A model generated the notes under the pieces. The model had not been told where the DNA came from, searched no databases, and was given only the letters and a program-made list of their open reading frames with translations. Made by a program: the position numbers and the translations under genes. Below are positions 11,489 through 23,008 of a stretch of 64,000 bases of DNA, piece by piece (the stretch's first letter is position 1; each line of letters starts with the position of its first letter). The DNA comes from Campanula takesimana (lineage: Eukaryota; Streptophyta; Magnoliopsida; Asterales; Campanulaceae): contig JAOWBW010002556.1 in the NCBI GenBank assembly GCA_026119855.1, forward strand, positions 1 to 64,000. The letters run 5' to 3'.

Positions 11489-14284
11489 TGTCGCGTCCCC
11501 GAACCCCGCGGGCCCGAGGCCGCGAGATGGACGTCGACTTAAAACCAAAACTCTAAAATATAGAAGTTAAAAATTCCATTTTGAACCAAAAGATTTTAAT
11601 TCAAGGTTTGGAAAATCCAAGTTTAACAACACCATAAAACAACTAGTGTAAGCTCCACAAGCTCACACCAAAGATACAAAATATTACAATTCTTAATGAC
11701 GTCAATAGAGGCAAAACTATCCCCAAAAGGTTATACATTTACATAATGTAAACCGATCCATAACAACCTGCCCCAAAATCTCAATCCTCTCGACGTCCTC
11801 CACGATCCGCGAATCCTAATCCTTTTCCTCCTTGGGGGGGTTAAGGAAAAACAAAGGTGGAAATAAACGGGGTGAGATAAAATCTCAGTAAGTTACTAAT
11901 GCAACTACATGACATGCTAATATGCAATGACCAATATCGATTAACATAAGATAGATAGCAGCGGAAATAATAAGTGACATGCTGTCAACAGTAACATCCA
12001 ATAATCAACCATATAAATAAGCATATAACAACAAATGAGAGGCTCCCTATCGCCAACCGTCCCATACCGGTTGGAAATAACGACCAGCTCAACATGCAAC
12101 ACATAAAGCTGAAATAAACACTCATAAGTGGATACATAGCCAAGGTTTTCCAAACCGGAACATCCAAATAAAGGATCGCTGCGCAGCTTCAATAATCAAC
12201 AATCAACATCTTCATAGCAGCATGAAAGCTCGAAGAGAAAACCCCGGTACCGGAACCAAATCATAAAAGTGTCACAAGGGACAAGGACCATGACACAAAG
12301 TCATGCCCATTAGCCAGATGCATTCACAAAGGAACGCTGACTTATCCTTTCCAAGGCCAATCTGGAGAAGGGGTATAGTAAGGGCAAAACAATGGTCAAC
12401 ATTATAATGGACTTGGCTTTGCCATTATAATCCTTCCCATCGCCCGATGCAACAAATATGCCAGCTGAGCTTCTAATTAAATGCTAAGTAATAATATTTT
12501 AGCATGAATAATAACTTAAAGTTCCAAAGTAGGGAACCACACCAATTAATCACCATAAAGATGCAAGCGATTACTCATGAAGAGTTCAACAACAACGAAC
12601 ACAAGAAGTTTCTCATAAAAGAGCACAACAACATTGATCATTAAAACAAGATGATTCCAAGACAAGGCACGTACCAAATACGTCCTAAATATGGTACCCA
12701 CAAGTTAATCATAAAGAACTCAACCCAAACGGTAACTCACAAATAGTACAAGGACTATGACCGAAACGACCATAAACATTTACTCATAAAGATATACTAG
12801 GACTATGAACTCAACCACCTCATCATACCTGGAATTCCAAAGTAGGAATCCAGAATGAATACACCTTAAGATTAATCAAATCGTAGGTACCCAATCGCCA
12901 ATACACGCTTTACCTTCGTCCTCAACGAACCAATCCCAAACCCCAAACGAATCAAAAGGTTAATCTTTAGAACATGATCACGACCGGACTAAACTCTACA
13001 CTTTGGTGTTCAACCACAACCCTCTAGGTACTATGGGACATCGCCTAAAACCTAGACCAAGTCTTACTCGAAAATCAATTCGATTGGAACAACCACGAAC
13101 ACATCATAAGATGCCCAAACTTATACCAGATGATCTTCGCAAAGATAAGTCAAACCAACGATACCTCAATAAGACGTTCCAAATCCCAATTAACACTTAA
13201 TTAATTTCAAACACAAACTTGATCACAAGGGACCCAATTCTATCACTAGAGTGCACTACAATGTTCACTAAGGTCGACTAGGAGGACACCCAAGATTTGG
13301 ATCAAAACGTATTCTTTAGTCACACAATTTAACAAAATGTGCATTTTTCAGAGATCTGTGCGGCCGCCCACGATGGGTCGTGCGGTCGCCCAAAGTGCCT
13401 CAAAACAAGAACAAAAACTCTCAGAAAGGTGCGCGGTCGCCCAAACTATTTTGGGCGGTCGCACAACGTGCCGGAATCGCCAGAATCGGGAAGAACAACA
13501 TGGGTTCTTCCATTTTTATACCCAAAACACATTTAACCAAAATCCCAACTTCCAACTCATGTACTAATGTACCAAAACAACTTATAAGTCTAAAAGGACT
13601 CCTAAAACAACATTTAACAACCAAAAATCAAGAATCAAACCAACATTCAAGATTTCACCATTTTTTATCAAAAACCCAAATAAATTCCAAATAAATTGCA
13701 AACTCATCCAAACTTCAAATATAACACATAAATCATCATATAAGCATGATATGAACATTTTAGCATTTAAATGGGGAAAAAGTAACTTACTTGCAAATTC
13801 TCAAAGTTGATGGATTTCAAATCTTTTTGAGTCTACGCGATCCTATCGACGATCTAAACAATGTTTACGTTTTAAGAAATGAGAAAAGATGAGAGGAAGA
13901 AGGAGAAAATGAAGAGAGAAGAAGAAGAAGAAAACTTACCAAACTTGGAGGAGAGAGAGAGAGACTTGTCTGGGAATGGGAGGAAGAGAGTGAGGGAGGA
14001 GAGTAGGGAGGTGAGGGAAGTAGGGGAAAATTATTTTGAAATGTTACAATTAGACCCCCTCCCCATACTAACACAATTACTACACTCCCGGCTAACAATT
14101 AAGACTCAACACTTCCACACTAGCCCGAATAACTCGAATAAAACGCTAGGCATAATTATTATAACACATAAATTGCACACATAAATATTTAAATAAATAA
14201 TAATTTAAATAAATATTTAAGCAAATAAATAAATAATAACTATTTATTACTAATAAAATAGAGCCTAGATTTCGGGTCGTGACA
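11489..14284 (-). repeat. 3' LTR of the TR-GAG element
   Basis: On the minus strand it starts TGTCACGACCCGAAATC and ends GGGGACGCGACA, 2796 bp. It is the partner of the LTR at 17223-20022. It contains a TATA-like box (minus strand, 13511-13520), a GC-rich box cassette (13357-13470) and a purine-rich, ORF-prone tract at 13879-14030 with no sign of being coding. Confidence 0.92.
13357..13470. repeat. Paired GC-rich box cassette in LTR (copy 1)
   Basis: Four related boxes lie in an AT-rich LTR: TGTGCGGCCGCCCA at 13357, GTGCGGTCGCCCA at 13380, GCGCGGTCGCCCA near 13431 and GGGCGGTCGCACAAC near 13453. They form two pairs with about 8-10 bases inside a pair and about 37 between pairs. Confidence 0.8.
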
Positions 14285-14301
14285 TTCACTCCCCCTTAAA
14301 G
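14285..14301 (-). other. Polypurine tract of the TR-GAG element
   Basis: On the minus strand TTTAAGGGGGAGTGAA ends exactly at the LTR start, as expected for the plus-strand primer. Confidence 0.8.
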
Positions 14302-16056
14302 AAAATTCGACCCGAATTTTAACGAGACTTACCCGAAAGACTAATTAGCTACGGATACGATACTTTCACATTTCTCAAATTCCTCAATTGTCCAATCTAA
14401 CCCACTGCAAGGTAACCTTAAATGATGCTTACGATAACACTACCTCATGAACCGAATCGTTCCATCATTAACTTCATTAATAATCAAAATCCGTACTCAA
14501 AATCGAAGAATCCAAATTATTTCCATACTTAATTCTCGAGATATCTCAAGCTCGCCTTATTCATAGCCTTAACTACACCGCAAAGGTACTTCCATTTGTA
14601 AATCGCATACTTAGTATTATTCCCCAGAATTTCAACACATTTAATCTCGAGCTTAATTAGCTTTAAAAATATAAAAAGGCTAAATGAATTTCTATTTCCA
14701 CAATATTCATCGAAATGGCTACATCTCTATGGATTACCATTATAGTGCTTTCACTTTGAGTTAACACCTTAAATTAATAGCACCATACAACCCCAAAATT
14801 CCTCGTACAAAGTGTCCACTTAATCTATGTTATACTCTCATCCCTTCATTAATCTGGTCTTGAAGCCTAAACCCTTCAATGTACTCAATAGTCCACAAAA
14901 CGATCCAAATTTCATCTTCAAAAGATTTTCTTTAACTCTCATTTAAGTCATAATCCGTGCTCATATACCCAAAGGAAATCAACGAACTCTAAATTCAATA
15001 GCTAAACCCAGTTAGTCTCTCACGCATACATTTATTGACTTGATGATATTTAAGCTCAATGGTACTACCATTATAATAACCCAATTAGCTAGTAACGTTC
15101 CAACTGAACCAATACCAATTCATGATATTCCTTAATTATGCCCCAGTATTGATAATCAACTTACTTCACATACTCTTGGTCCAATTCGGGAAACGCTATC
15201 AAGAAGGGATTTAGAACCGTAGAACCACTATCTAACCAAAATTTCAAAATGCCTTTAACATAAATCAAGAAATTATTACTCTCCCAAAATGTACTTAGTC
15301 ATTTCTAACTTAACACGCTTACCACCACTAATGATTATAACTCCTGTAACAAACTCATCATCCATAACAAATCGTACACCTCTCATGCTAATCCATCCCG
15401 ATACATTCACGGAGATGCACTTAAAGTGACCAAAATTTCCCTCAAGAGATCCTCAGTGAATCCTCAACTCTTATAACTCAACCGATACTATATGGCTATT
15501 GATCTAAATATTAGTACTACAACCTTGTACCACAACAATGCAATTTAACCCCAAGCTTCTCCTCGAACACTAAGTACTATTCGGAGGAAAATGAAAATCT
15601 TACGAATGATAGATACGCCCAACAAATTGACCGAAACTAAATACTCGGATTTCAATTAAGAAAAGATAGGTATAACTCCACCCAAAGGAATGGTCTCAAA
15701 CAGTTTTAAGAAACTAGGAATGGAGAATATAACAATCCCCTACAACAATAGATTAAAGCAATAGTAACATCAAAATCTTGTAATAGCAACATGGCTAATT
15801 TAGCAGGTGAGACACAACCATACTTAAGCACATCATAAGCACATAAGACTTCATCAGACACCCTAAACTCCTCCATAGGAGTAGACACCTACAACACATA
15901 AGTCAAAGACTCAGAAGAAATAAATGCAACTAAATGCACAGAAACACATAAATGCGATGACCCTAAAATGCACGCGCTCGCTCTCACGATGCAAAATAAT
16001 ACCTCCTGAAATTATCCGTTACCTGGGGAGTACTGATTGATCGCAATTACTCTGCC
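14302..16056 (-). other. Non-coding interior of the TR-GAG element
   Basis: About 1.75 kb of AT-rich sequence between the gag stop and the polypurine tract. I see no RT, integrase or protease motif in any frame. It takes the place that pol would fill in an autonomous relative. Confidence 0.7.
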
Positions 16057-17103
16057 CTATACCTTAGGGTTCCCCGAAGCATCTCTCTTCTGACCCTGTG
16101 CAGTACCAGCTCCACTTCCCGATGATTGATATCTGAATTTAGTACAGTCTCTCGCAAAGTGCCCAAACCGACCACAATTAACACATTTTCCTTGTTTCTT
16201 CCAACACTTGTCTTCTGAGTGTCCTATCCTCTGACAGAAGCTGCAGACTTTCCCATTTCGTGTCCCTTTATAAGAACCTTGATTTCTTACTGTTGGTTGC
16301 CCTTGAAGTTGCCTTCTGAATCGAGTTTGCACTCCAGAATTACCTATGTTATCCGAATGTTGCTGTTGTGACTTACTCTGCCCTCCTTGCTTACCCGGGT
16401 TAACCATCTCAGTCTTCCTTTTGTGTTCCCCAATATCCTGCTCAATCAAGTAGGCTTGATCCACCGCATCCTGAAAAGGTTGAATTCTTTGGGCTAAAAG
16501 CTGAGTCCGATTAGAAGTCTTCAAACCCCAGATCAATCTCATCGCTTTCTGCTCCTCGGTCCGCACAAGGTATTCACAACACCTGGCTAATTCTGTGAAC
16601 TTAGCCGAGTACTGTGCTACCGACATCATGCCTTGCTCCAAGCTGAGGAACTCGATCTCCTTCCGGTTTTGATTTACTAAAAAGATAAAATGATCCTTGA
16701 ATTTCCTCACGAACCACTCCCAAGGATATGGTACAAGAGTCGCATCCCAACTGGTCTTCAGTGCCTTCCACCAATGTTCCGCAGTCCCCACGAGTTTATA
16801 AGCAGAAAACAGAACCCTATCCTCATCAGTACATCCAAAGACCTCGTAGATTTTCTCCATCGATTCTATCCATAGCTTGGCCTTCTTCACATCAGGCTCA
16901 CCGTCGTACTCACTTGGTTTCAACTTTAAGAACTGCTCCAACCCATACCGCGGAGGTGCTACATGTTCCTCTCTCGACCCTTGGTCACGAATTGCTTTCA
17001 CGGCCGCTTCAAACCTGCCCTGGAACACTGCACGGTTTTCTTCCCATAGGCCATTCTGATTCTGAGTCCCACTAGAACTTTCACCCGATCTTCTTCTAGC
17101 CAT
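16057..17103 (-). CDS. Gag polyprotein of the TR-GAG element
   Basis: A 348-residue protein if it starts at the MARRRSGESS methionine (17103), preferred because the 16 residues upstream look like leader and the basic/Ser-rich start is usual for plant gypsy Gag. The Retrotrans_gag core is recognisable (KLWIESMEKIYEVF, then TAEHWWKALK, then WFVRKFKDHF), roughly residues 75-190. Two CCHC zinc knuckles follow, CSFCQRIGHSEDKC and CVNCGRFGHFARDC, about residues 280-315, for RNA packaging. It ends with a stop right after the second knuckle's tail and does not read on into pol. The frame is intact, consistent with a recent insertion. It should form the capsid that packages its own RNA, with enzymes supplied by an autonomous partner. 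Confidence 0.88.
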   Translation of the reverse strand: MARRRSGESSSGTQNQNGLWEENRAVFQGRFEAAVKAIRDQGSREEHVAPPRYGLEQFLKLKPSEYDGEPDVKKAKLWIESMEKIYEVFGCTDEDRVLFSAYKLVGTAEHWWKALKTSWDATLVPYPWEWFVRKFKDHFIFLVNQNRKEIEFLSLEQGMMSVAQYSAKFTELARCCEYLVRTEEQKAMRLIWGLKTSNRTQLLAQRIQPFQDAVDQAYLIEQDIGEHKRKTEMVNPGKQGGQSKSQQQHSDNIGNSGVQTRFRRQLQGQPTVRNQGSYKGTRNGKVCSFCQRIGHSEDKCWKKQGKCVNCGRFGHFARDCTKFRYQSSGSGAGTAQGQKRDASGNPKV

Positions 17104-17208
17104 CACAACAAATACCTGCATAAAATACTCATCGTTACTCACTCCGAACACAACTACCCTCCTAGGTCATACTAGTCCACCTAGACTTATACTTAGAGCT
17201 AAACCACA

Positions 17209-17220
17209 GCTCTGATACCA
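17209..17220 (-). other. Primer-binding site (initiator methionine tRNA type)
   Basis: On the minus strand TGGTATCAGAGC starts two bases inside the 5' LTR, the classic plant PBS matching the 3' end of initiator methionine tRNA. Confidence 0.92.
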
Positions 17221-17222
17221 AC

Positions 17223-20022
17223 TGTCGCGTCCCCGAACCCCGCGGGCCCGAGGCCGCGAGCTGGACGTCGACTTAAAACCAAAACTCTAAAATATAGAAG
17301 TTAAAAATTCCATTTTGAACCAAAAGATTTTAATTCAAGGTTTGGAAAATCCAAGTTTAACAACACCATAAAACAACTAGTGTAAGCTCCACAAGCTCAC
17401 ACCAAAGATACAAAATATTACAATTCTTAATGACGTCAATAGAGGCAAAACTATCCCCAAAAGGTTATACATTTACATAATGTAAACCGATCCATAACAA
17501 CCTGCCCCAAAATCTCAATCCTCTCGACGTCCTCCACGATCCGCGAATCCTAATCCTTTTCCTCCTGGGGGGGGGGGTTAAGGAAAAACAAAGGTGGAAA
17601 TAAACGGGGTGAGATAAAATCTCAGTAAGTTACTAATGCAACTACATGACATGCTAATATGCAATGACCAATATCGATTAACATAAGATAGATAGCAGCG
17701 GAAATAATAAGTGACATGCTGTCAACAGTAACATCCAATAATCAACCATATAAATAAGCATATAACAACAAATGAGAGGCTCCCTATCGCCAACCGTCCC
17801 ATACCGGTTGGAAATAACGACCAGCTCAACATGCAACACATAAAGCTGAAATAAACACTCATAAGTGGATACATAGCCAAGGTTTTCCAAACCGGAACAT
17901 CCAAATAAAGGATCGCTGCGCAGCTTCAATAATCAACAATCAACATCTTCATAGCAGCATGAAAGCTCGAAGAGAAAACCCCGGTACCGGAACCAAATCA
18001 TAAAAGTGTCACAAGGGACAAGGACCATGACACAAAGTCATGCCCATTAGCCAGATGCATTCACAAAGGAACGCTGACTTATCCTTTCCAAGGCCAATCT
18101 GGAGAAGGGGTATAGTAAGGGCAAAACAATGGTCAACATTATAATGGACTTGGCTTTGCCATTATAATCCTTCCCATCGCCCGATGCAACAAATATGCCA
18201 GCTGGGCTTCTAATTAAATGCTAAGTAATAATATTTTAGCATGAATAACAACTTAAAGTTCCAAAGTAGGAAACCACACCAATTAATCACCATAAAGATG
18301 CAAACGATTACTCATGAAGAGTTCAACAACAACGAACACAAGAAGTTTCTCATAAAAGAGCACAACAACATTGATCATTAAAACAAGATGATTCAAAGAC
18401 AAGGCACGTACCAAATACGTCCTAAATATGGTACCCACAAGTTAATCATAAAGAACTCAACCCAAACGGTAACTCACAAATAGTACAAGGACTATGACCG
18501 AAACGACCATAAACATTTACTCATAAAGATATACTAGGACTATGAACTCAACCACCTCATCATACCTGGAATTCCAAAGTAGGAATCCAGAATGAATACA
18601 CCTTAAGATTAATCAAATCGTAGGTACCCAATCGCCAATACACGCTTTACCTTCGTCCTCAACGAACCAATCCCAAACCCCCAAACGAATCAAAAGGTTA
18701 ATCTTTAGAACATGATCACGACCGGACTAAACTCTACACTTTGGTGTTCAACCACAACCCTCTAGGTACTATGGGACATCGCCTAAAACCTAGACCAAGT
18801 CTTACTCGAAAATCAATTCGATTGGAACAACCACGAACACATCATAAGATGCCCAAACTTATACCAGATGATCTTCGCAAAGATAAGTCAAACCAACGAT
18901 ACCTCAATAAGACGTTCCAAATCCCAATTAACACTTAATTAATTTCAAACACAAACTCGATCACAAGGGACCCAATTCTATCACTAGAGTGCACTACAAT
19001 GTTCACTAAGGTCGACTAGGAGGACACCCAAGATTTGGATCAAAACGTATTCTTTAGTCACACAATTTAACAAAATGTGCATTTTTCAGAGATCTGTGCG
19101 GCCGCCCACGATGGGTCGTGCGGTCGCCCAAAGTGCCTCAAAACAAGAACAAAAACTCTCAGAAAGGTGCGCGGTCGCCCAAACTATTTTGGGCGGTCGC
19201 ACAACGTGCCGGAATCGCCAGAATCGGGAAGAACAACATGGGTTCTTCCATTTTTATACCCAAAACACATTTAACCAAAATCCCAACTTCCAACTCATGT
19301 ACTAATGTACCAAAACAACTTATAAGTCTAAAAGTACTCCTAAAACAACATTTAACAACCAAAAATCAAGAATCAAACCAACATTCAAGATTTCACCATT
19401 TTTTATCAAAAACCCAAATAAATTCCAAATAAATTGCAAACTCATCCAAACTTCAAATATAACACATAAATCATCATATAAGCATGATATGAACATTTTA
19501 GCATTTAAATGGGGAAAAAGTAACTTACTTGCAAATTCTCAAAGTTGATGGATTTCAAATCTTTTTGAGTCTACGCGATCCTATCGACGATCTAAACAAT
19601 GTTTACGTTTTAAGAAATGAGAAAAGATGAGAGGAAGAAGGAGAAAATGAAGAGAGAAGAAGAAGAAGAAAACTTACCAAACTTGGAGGAGAGAGAGAGA
19701 GACTTGTCTGGGAATGGGAGGAAGAGAGTGAGGGAGGAGAGTAGGGAGGTGAGGGAAGTAGGGGAAAATTATTTTGAAATGTTACAATTAGACCCCCTCC
19801 CCATACTAACACAATTACTACACTCCCGGCTAACAATTAAGACTCAACACTTCCACACTAGCCCGAATAACTCGAATAAAACGCTAGGCATAATTATTAT
19901 AACACATAAATTGCACACATAAATATTTAAATAAATAATAATTTAAATAAATATTTAAGCAAATAAATAAATAATAACTATTTATTACTAATAAAATAGA
20001 GCCTAGATTTCGGGTCGTGACA
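17223..20022 (-). repeat. 5' LTR of the TR-GAG element
   Basis: 2800 bp, almost identical to the LTR at 11489-14284; it differs in a longer G-run (17569-17577) and a few substitutions. A TATA-like box is at 19249-19258 on the minus strand and the GC-rich cassette at 19095-19208. Confidence 0.92.
19095..19208. repeat. Paired GC-rich box cassette in LTR (copy 2)
   Basis: Same four boxes as in the other LTR of this element, beginning with TGTGCGGCCGCCCA at 19095. Confidence 0.8.
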
Positions 20023-20027
20023 ATTTC

Positions 20028-20304
20028 GATTTTTTGTGGGTCCCACCGAGCTCGGACACATCTCATCCGTTGGGTGGAGCTAAAATAAGGTGGCTCCAAT
20101 CAGAACTATTGGGTGGAGCTAACTAGGGGGTGCAGCGGTTAGAAATCCGTAAATTTTGTAATCACCATGTGTAATTACCTTCCCTGTATGCACCATGCGT
20201 AATCACCTTCCCATTATTACTCCACTTAAAAATTAATTAACAAATGTATTTAATTATTCAGATGTGAATTCAGATTTCAAGACTTAATATTTAAATTAAA
20301 AAAA
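20028..20304. other. Intergenic, no feature seen
   Basis: Sequence between the TR-GAG TSD and the Mutator-like element. The repeated phrase TTGGGTGGAGCTAA (about 20069 and 20109) hints at an old repeat, but no family is recognised. Confidence 0.4.
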
Positions 20305-20920
20305 GGTTAATGACAATTTAGACCCTGAAGTACCATACCACCCTTCGTAGAGGACCCTGATATGTTTTCTTTGTCAAATCGGGTCTTGATGTTTTTAAAA
20401 CTCGCCAGTTAAGGTCCTTTTGACGGATTTCGTTAAAAAATCAGTTAAAAAGCATGTGCCATGCACGTGACTAACAGAATTGACTAGTTTGAATTGATAT
20501 TTCTTTAAAGGGGGTCAAATGACATATTTTAAAACTGAGGTGAGAGCTAGACAAAAAAGCTCAAATACATTATTTTTCAAAAATAATAAATTTTAAAAGG
20601 AAAATAAGTTCATTATCTTCAAAAATTTAACTTTTTTTCTAAATAAAGAAATTCAATTAAAAAAAAATTAGTTCTTCAATTTTGTGCAACAAGAAAAACT
20701 AAAGAAGTTGGATAAATAGTTTTTTTTTTTAATTTACGAATTTTCCATTTAATTTAATTTAATTTTTTTTTACCAATTTTAATGAATGAATTAGTTTATA
20801 TATTTTTAGTTAACTTGAAAATGATAGTGTATTTAAACGGCTAAAATAAAATTGCACAATATCTTAAAGTTTTTCTAATTAAAAAAAGGGATAAATTATT
20901 CCCACCAAATTTCATCTTAT

Positions 20921-20954
<34 letters not shown>

Positions 20955-21112
20955 CAACCAAACAAAAAAATAAATAAAAATGATACACCCTTCTTCCCCA
21001 GATTCCCCCAACCCCATTTTCATCACCCATAAAGTCACAATAATCATCCACTCCTCCAGTCACCACTCTTCCCCTCCTCCACCACCCGCCACTTCCACCA
21101 CTTCAACGACAC

Positions 21113-21226
21113 TAGGGGTGGCAAATTGGGTGTTTTGGGTTTACCCATTAAAGTTAAAAATCCATTGGATATCTGGATATTTTAACTTTAATGGGTACAC
21201 CCAAAACACCCATTTTGCCACCCCTA
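21113..21226. mobile_element. 114-bp palindromic hAT-type MITE nested in the MULE
   Basis: Ends TAGGGGTGGCAAA and TTTGCCACCCCTA; the whole unit folds on itself as a long hairpin. The flanks AACGACAC (21105-21112) and ACCGACAC (21227-21234) are an 8-bp TSD with one mismatch, as expected for hAT. Confidence 0.85.
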
Positions 21227-21873
21227 ACCGACACCATCACATTCACAACCACAATTATCATCACTCACAACCCCACCGTAATCTTTCAAACAACATCAAA
21301 ATCACCTAAAACTAAATAGAATCCATATTAAAAAAAAATGATACACCCTTCTTTCTCCTCTACCCGCACTTCCACCACCGCCAAGTTTTCCCACCTGTCT
21401 CCCTTCCGTCGCCACCACCACAACCACCACCAATCTCTACTTCTGCCACCTCCCCTCCCTCGCATGTCACTAACGATTCGCCCGCGCCGCCACCGCATCC
21501 TAGCACTAGACGCCGCCCAGCCGTTCGACCTTGAGTCTCAATTATCCGACAGCTTTGAAAAATCCACAAAGCTCAAAATTGCATTGTCGGGTTCGGAAAT
21601 TTCGGCCAATTTCTCGCCAAAACCCTAGTCCGGTTTCAAATATGGGTTTTGATTTCAAATATGGGTTTTGATTTCACATTTGGGTTTTGATTTCAAATCT
21701 GGGTTCTGACTTTTTGATTTGGAGATTTTCTGAGTTTTTGATTTGGGGATTATTTTGAGTTTTTGACTCTGTGTGTGACGGTGGTGATTAGAGGTTGATG
21801 GTGGAGGTGAACGCTGGCGGTGATGGACGGTGGTGACTGGTAGGAAGAAGGTGGGAGAGAGAGAGAGAGAGTG

Positions 21874-21876
<3 letters not shown>

Positions 21877-21908
<32 letters not shown>
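21877..21908. repeat. (GT)n microsatellite
   Basis: A run of alternating G and T inside the MULE, preceded by a (GA)n run at about 21854-21872. Confidence 0.9.
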
Positions 21909-21909
<1 letters not shown>

Positions 21910-22202
21910 TGGAGGAAGAAGGGGATTAAATTTACCTTTTTTTTTTTGTTCCACCCTTGTTTTTTGAAGATGTCATTTATAACCCCTTCAAACTTAATCG
22001 CAATTCAAACTACCCAATTCTGTTAGTCACGTGCTTGGCACATGATTTTTAACTGAGTTTCTAACGAAATCCGTAAAAAAGGCCTTAACTGGCGAGTTTT
22101 AAAAACATCAAGACCCGATTTGACAAAGAAAACATATCAGGGTCCTCTACGAAGGGTGGTATGGTACTTCAGGGTCTAAATTGTCATTAACCCTTAAAAA
22201 AA

Positions 22203-22621
22203 AAAAAAAAAAAAAAAAGGCCACCTAACAGTGTGATTGTTGAGCTTCACTCTAAATATATATATATATATATATATATTATCTAAACAATCCAATTTAT
22301 TTAGAACAATGTCTCCAAAGTTTAAGCATTATGTCAGGAACACAAAATATTTGAATTTTCAATATTTGAAATTACTGAATAAACATTTCATAGGCAATTA
22401 AATCTATATATATTAAAAGTCAAGGTAGAGTCTTTAGGTGGTGCCATGTGGACAAGTTTTGGGTAACTCTTGCTTTTGGTGGTGCCACATCATCCAAAGC
22501 ATTTTAATTAGGTGACTTTTCATTTTTCTCTTATTAGCTAATAGTATTAATTAATTGTAATAGTTACTATATTAGTTAACTATTACTATTAATAATATTA
22601 GTTTATTATAATAGTTAACTA
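22203..22621. other. AT-rich spacer with possible Helitron end
   Basis: Contains an (AT)n run (about 22256-22279). At 22405 the sequence TCTATATATATTAAAAGTC follows an A, like the 5' end of many plant Helitrons. I found no matching CTRR end with hairpin, so this is only a candidate. From about 22540 the sequence becomes a degenerate repeat of TAGTTAACTATTACTATTAA. Confidence 0.35.
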
Positions 22622-22890
22622 CTCCCTCCGTTTCATGTAACTTGAGACCAAAAATTTTGGCACACAAATTAAGGAAAAATAAGAGAGATAAATAGTTGGA
22701 GGAGGTCTAAATAGAAGAGAAAATGAGTGGGAGAAATAGTAAGTTGATTGGTGTTGTGAGTGTAAAAGTAAAGTAGAAGAGAGAATGAGCGGGAAGAATA
22801 GTAAAAATTCTTTACCATTTTGGGAAGTCTCAAGTCATGTGGAACGGATGAAAAAGGAAATAAATCTCAAGTGACATGAAACGGAGGGAG
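22622..22890. mobile_element. Stowaway-type MITE
   Basis: Inverted ends CTCCCTCCGTTTCATGTAAC / rc CTCCCTCCGTTTCATGTCAC, 269 bp, flanked by TA. Confidence 0.88.
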
Positions 22891-23008
22891 TATATAAGAT
22901 AACTATTACTATTAATAGTATAAGTTAAGTGTAATAGTTACTATGAATATTAGTTAACTATAATAGTTAAGTATATAAGATAACTATTACTATTAATAAT
23001 ATTAGTTA
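22891..23008. repeat. Degenerate AT repeat, left part
   Basis: Repeats of a unit close to AACTATTACTATTAATA / TAGTTA. The same sequence resumes at 24197 after the inserted element, so it was one block. Confidence 0.6.

Larger units (their letters stand above)
11489..20022 (-). mobile_element. Non-autonomous gag-only gypsy element (TR-GAG-like), complete
   Basis: Two nearly identical LTRs of about 2.8 kb enclose a 2.9-kb interior, all read on the minus strand. The flanks are a perfect 5-bp TSD, ATTTC at 11484-11488 and 20023-20027. The PBS matches initiator methionine tRNA; a polypurine tract lies at the other end. The only coding region is gag. There is no protease, RT, RNase H or integrase and no room for them, so the element must borrow these from a relative. 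This matches the described class of terminal-repeat retrotransposons with a GAG domain. By eye the LTRs differ by about eight substitutions and two small indels, so the insertion is young. Confidence 0.9.
20305..22193. mobile_element. Mutator-like (MULE) element with ~220-bp terminal inverted repeats
   Basis: The left end (20305-20524) and the reverse complement of the right end (21970-22193) match over about 220 bases, nearly perfectly over the outer 130 (GGTTAATGACAATTTAGACC...). The flanks repeat TTAAAAAAA (20296-20304 and 22194-22202), a 9-bp TSD as expected for Mutator, though low complexity weakens this. No transposase is seen. The interior holds an hAT MITE, a (GT)n run, and His/Pro/Thr-codon-rich sequence with two copies of ATGATACACCCTTCTT (about 20980 and 21338). 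That may be captured gene sequence (Pack-MULE style) but cannot be assigned. Confidence 0.82.

Noticed and set aside
13865..14184. Lys/Glu-rich frame and its Ser/Leu-rich opposite in the LTR, also at 19603-19922
   Set aside because: A purine-rich tract inside an LTR; no domain, present identically in both LTRs because they are duplicates.
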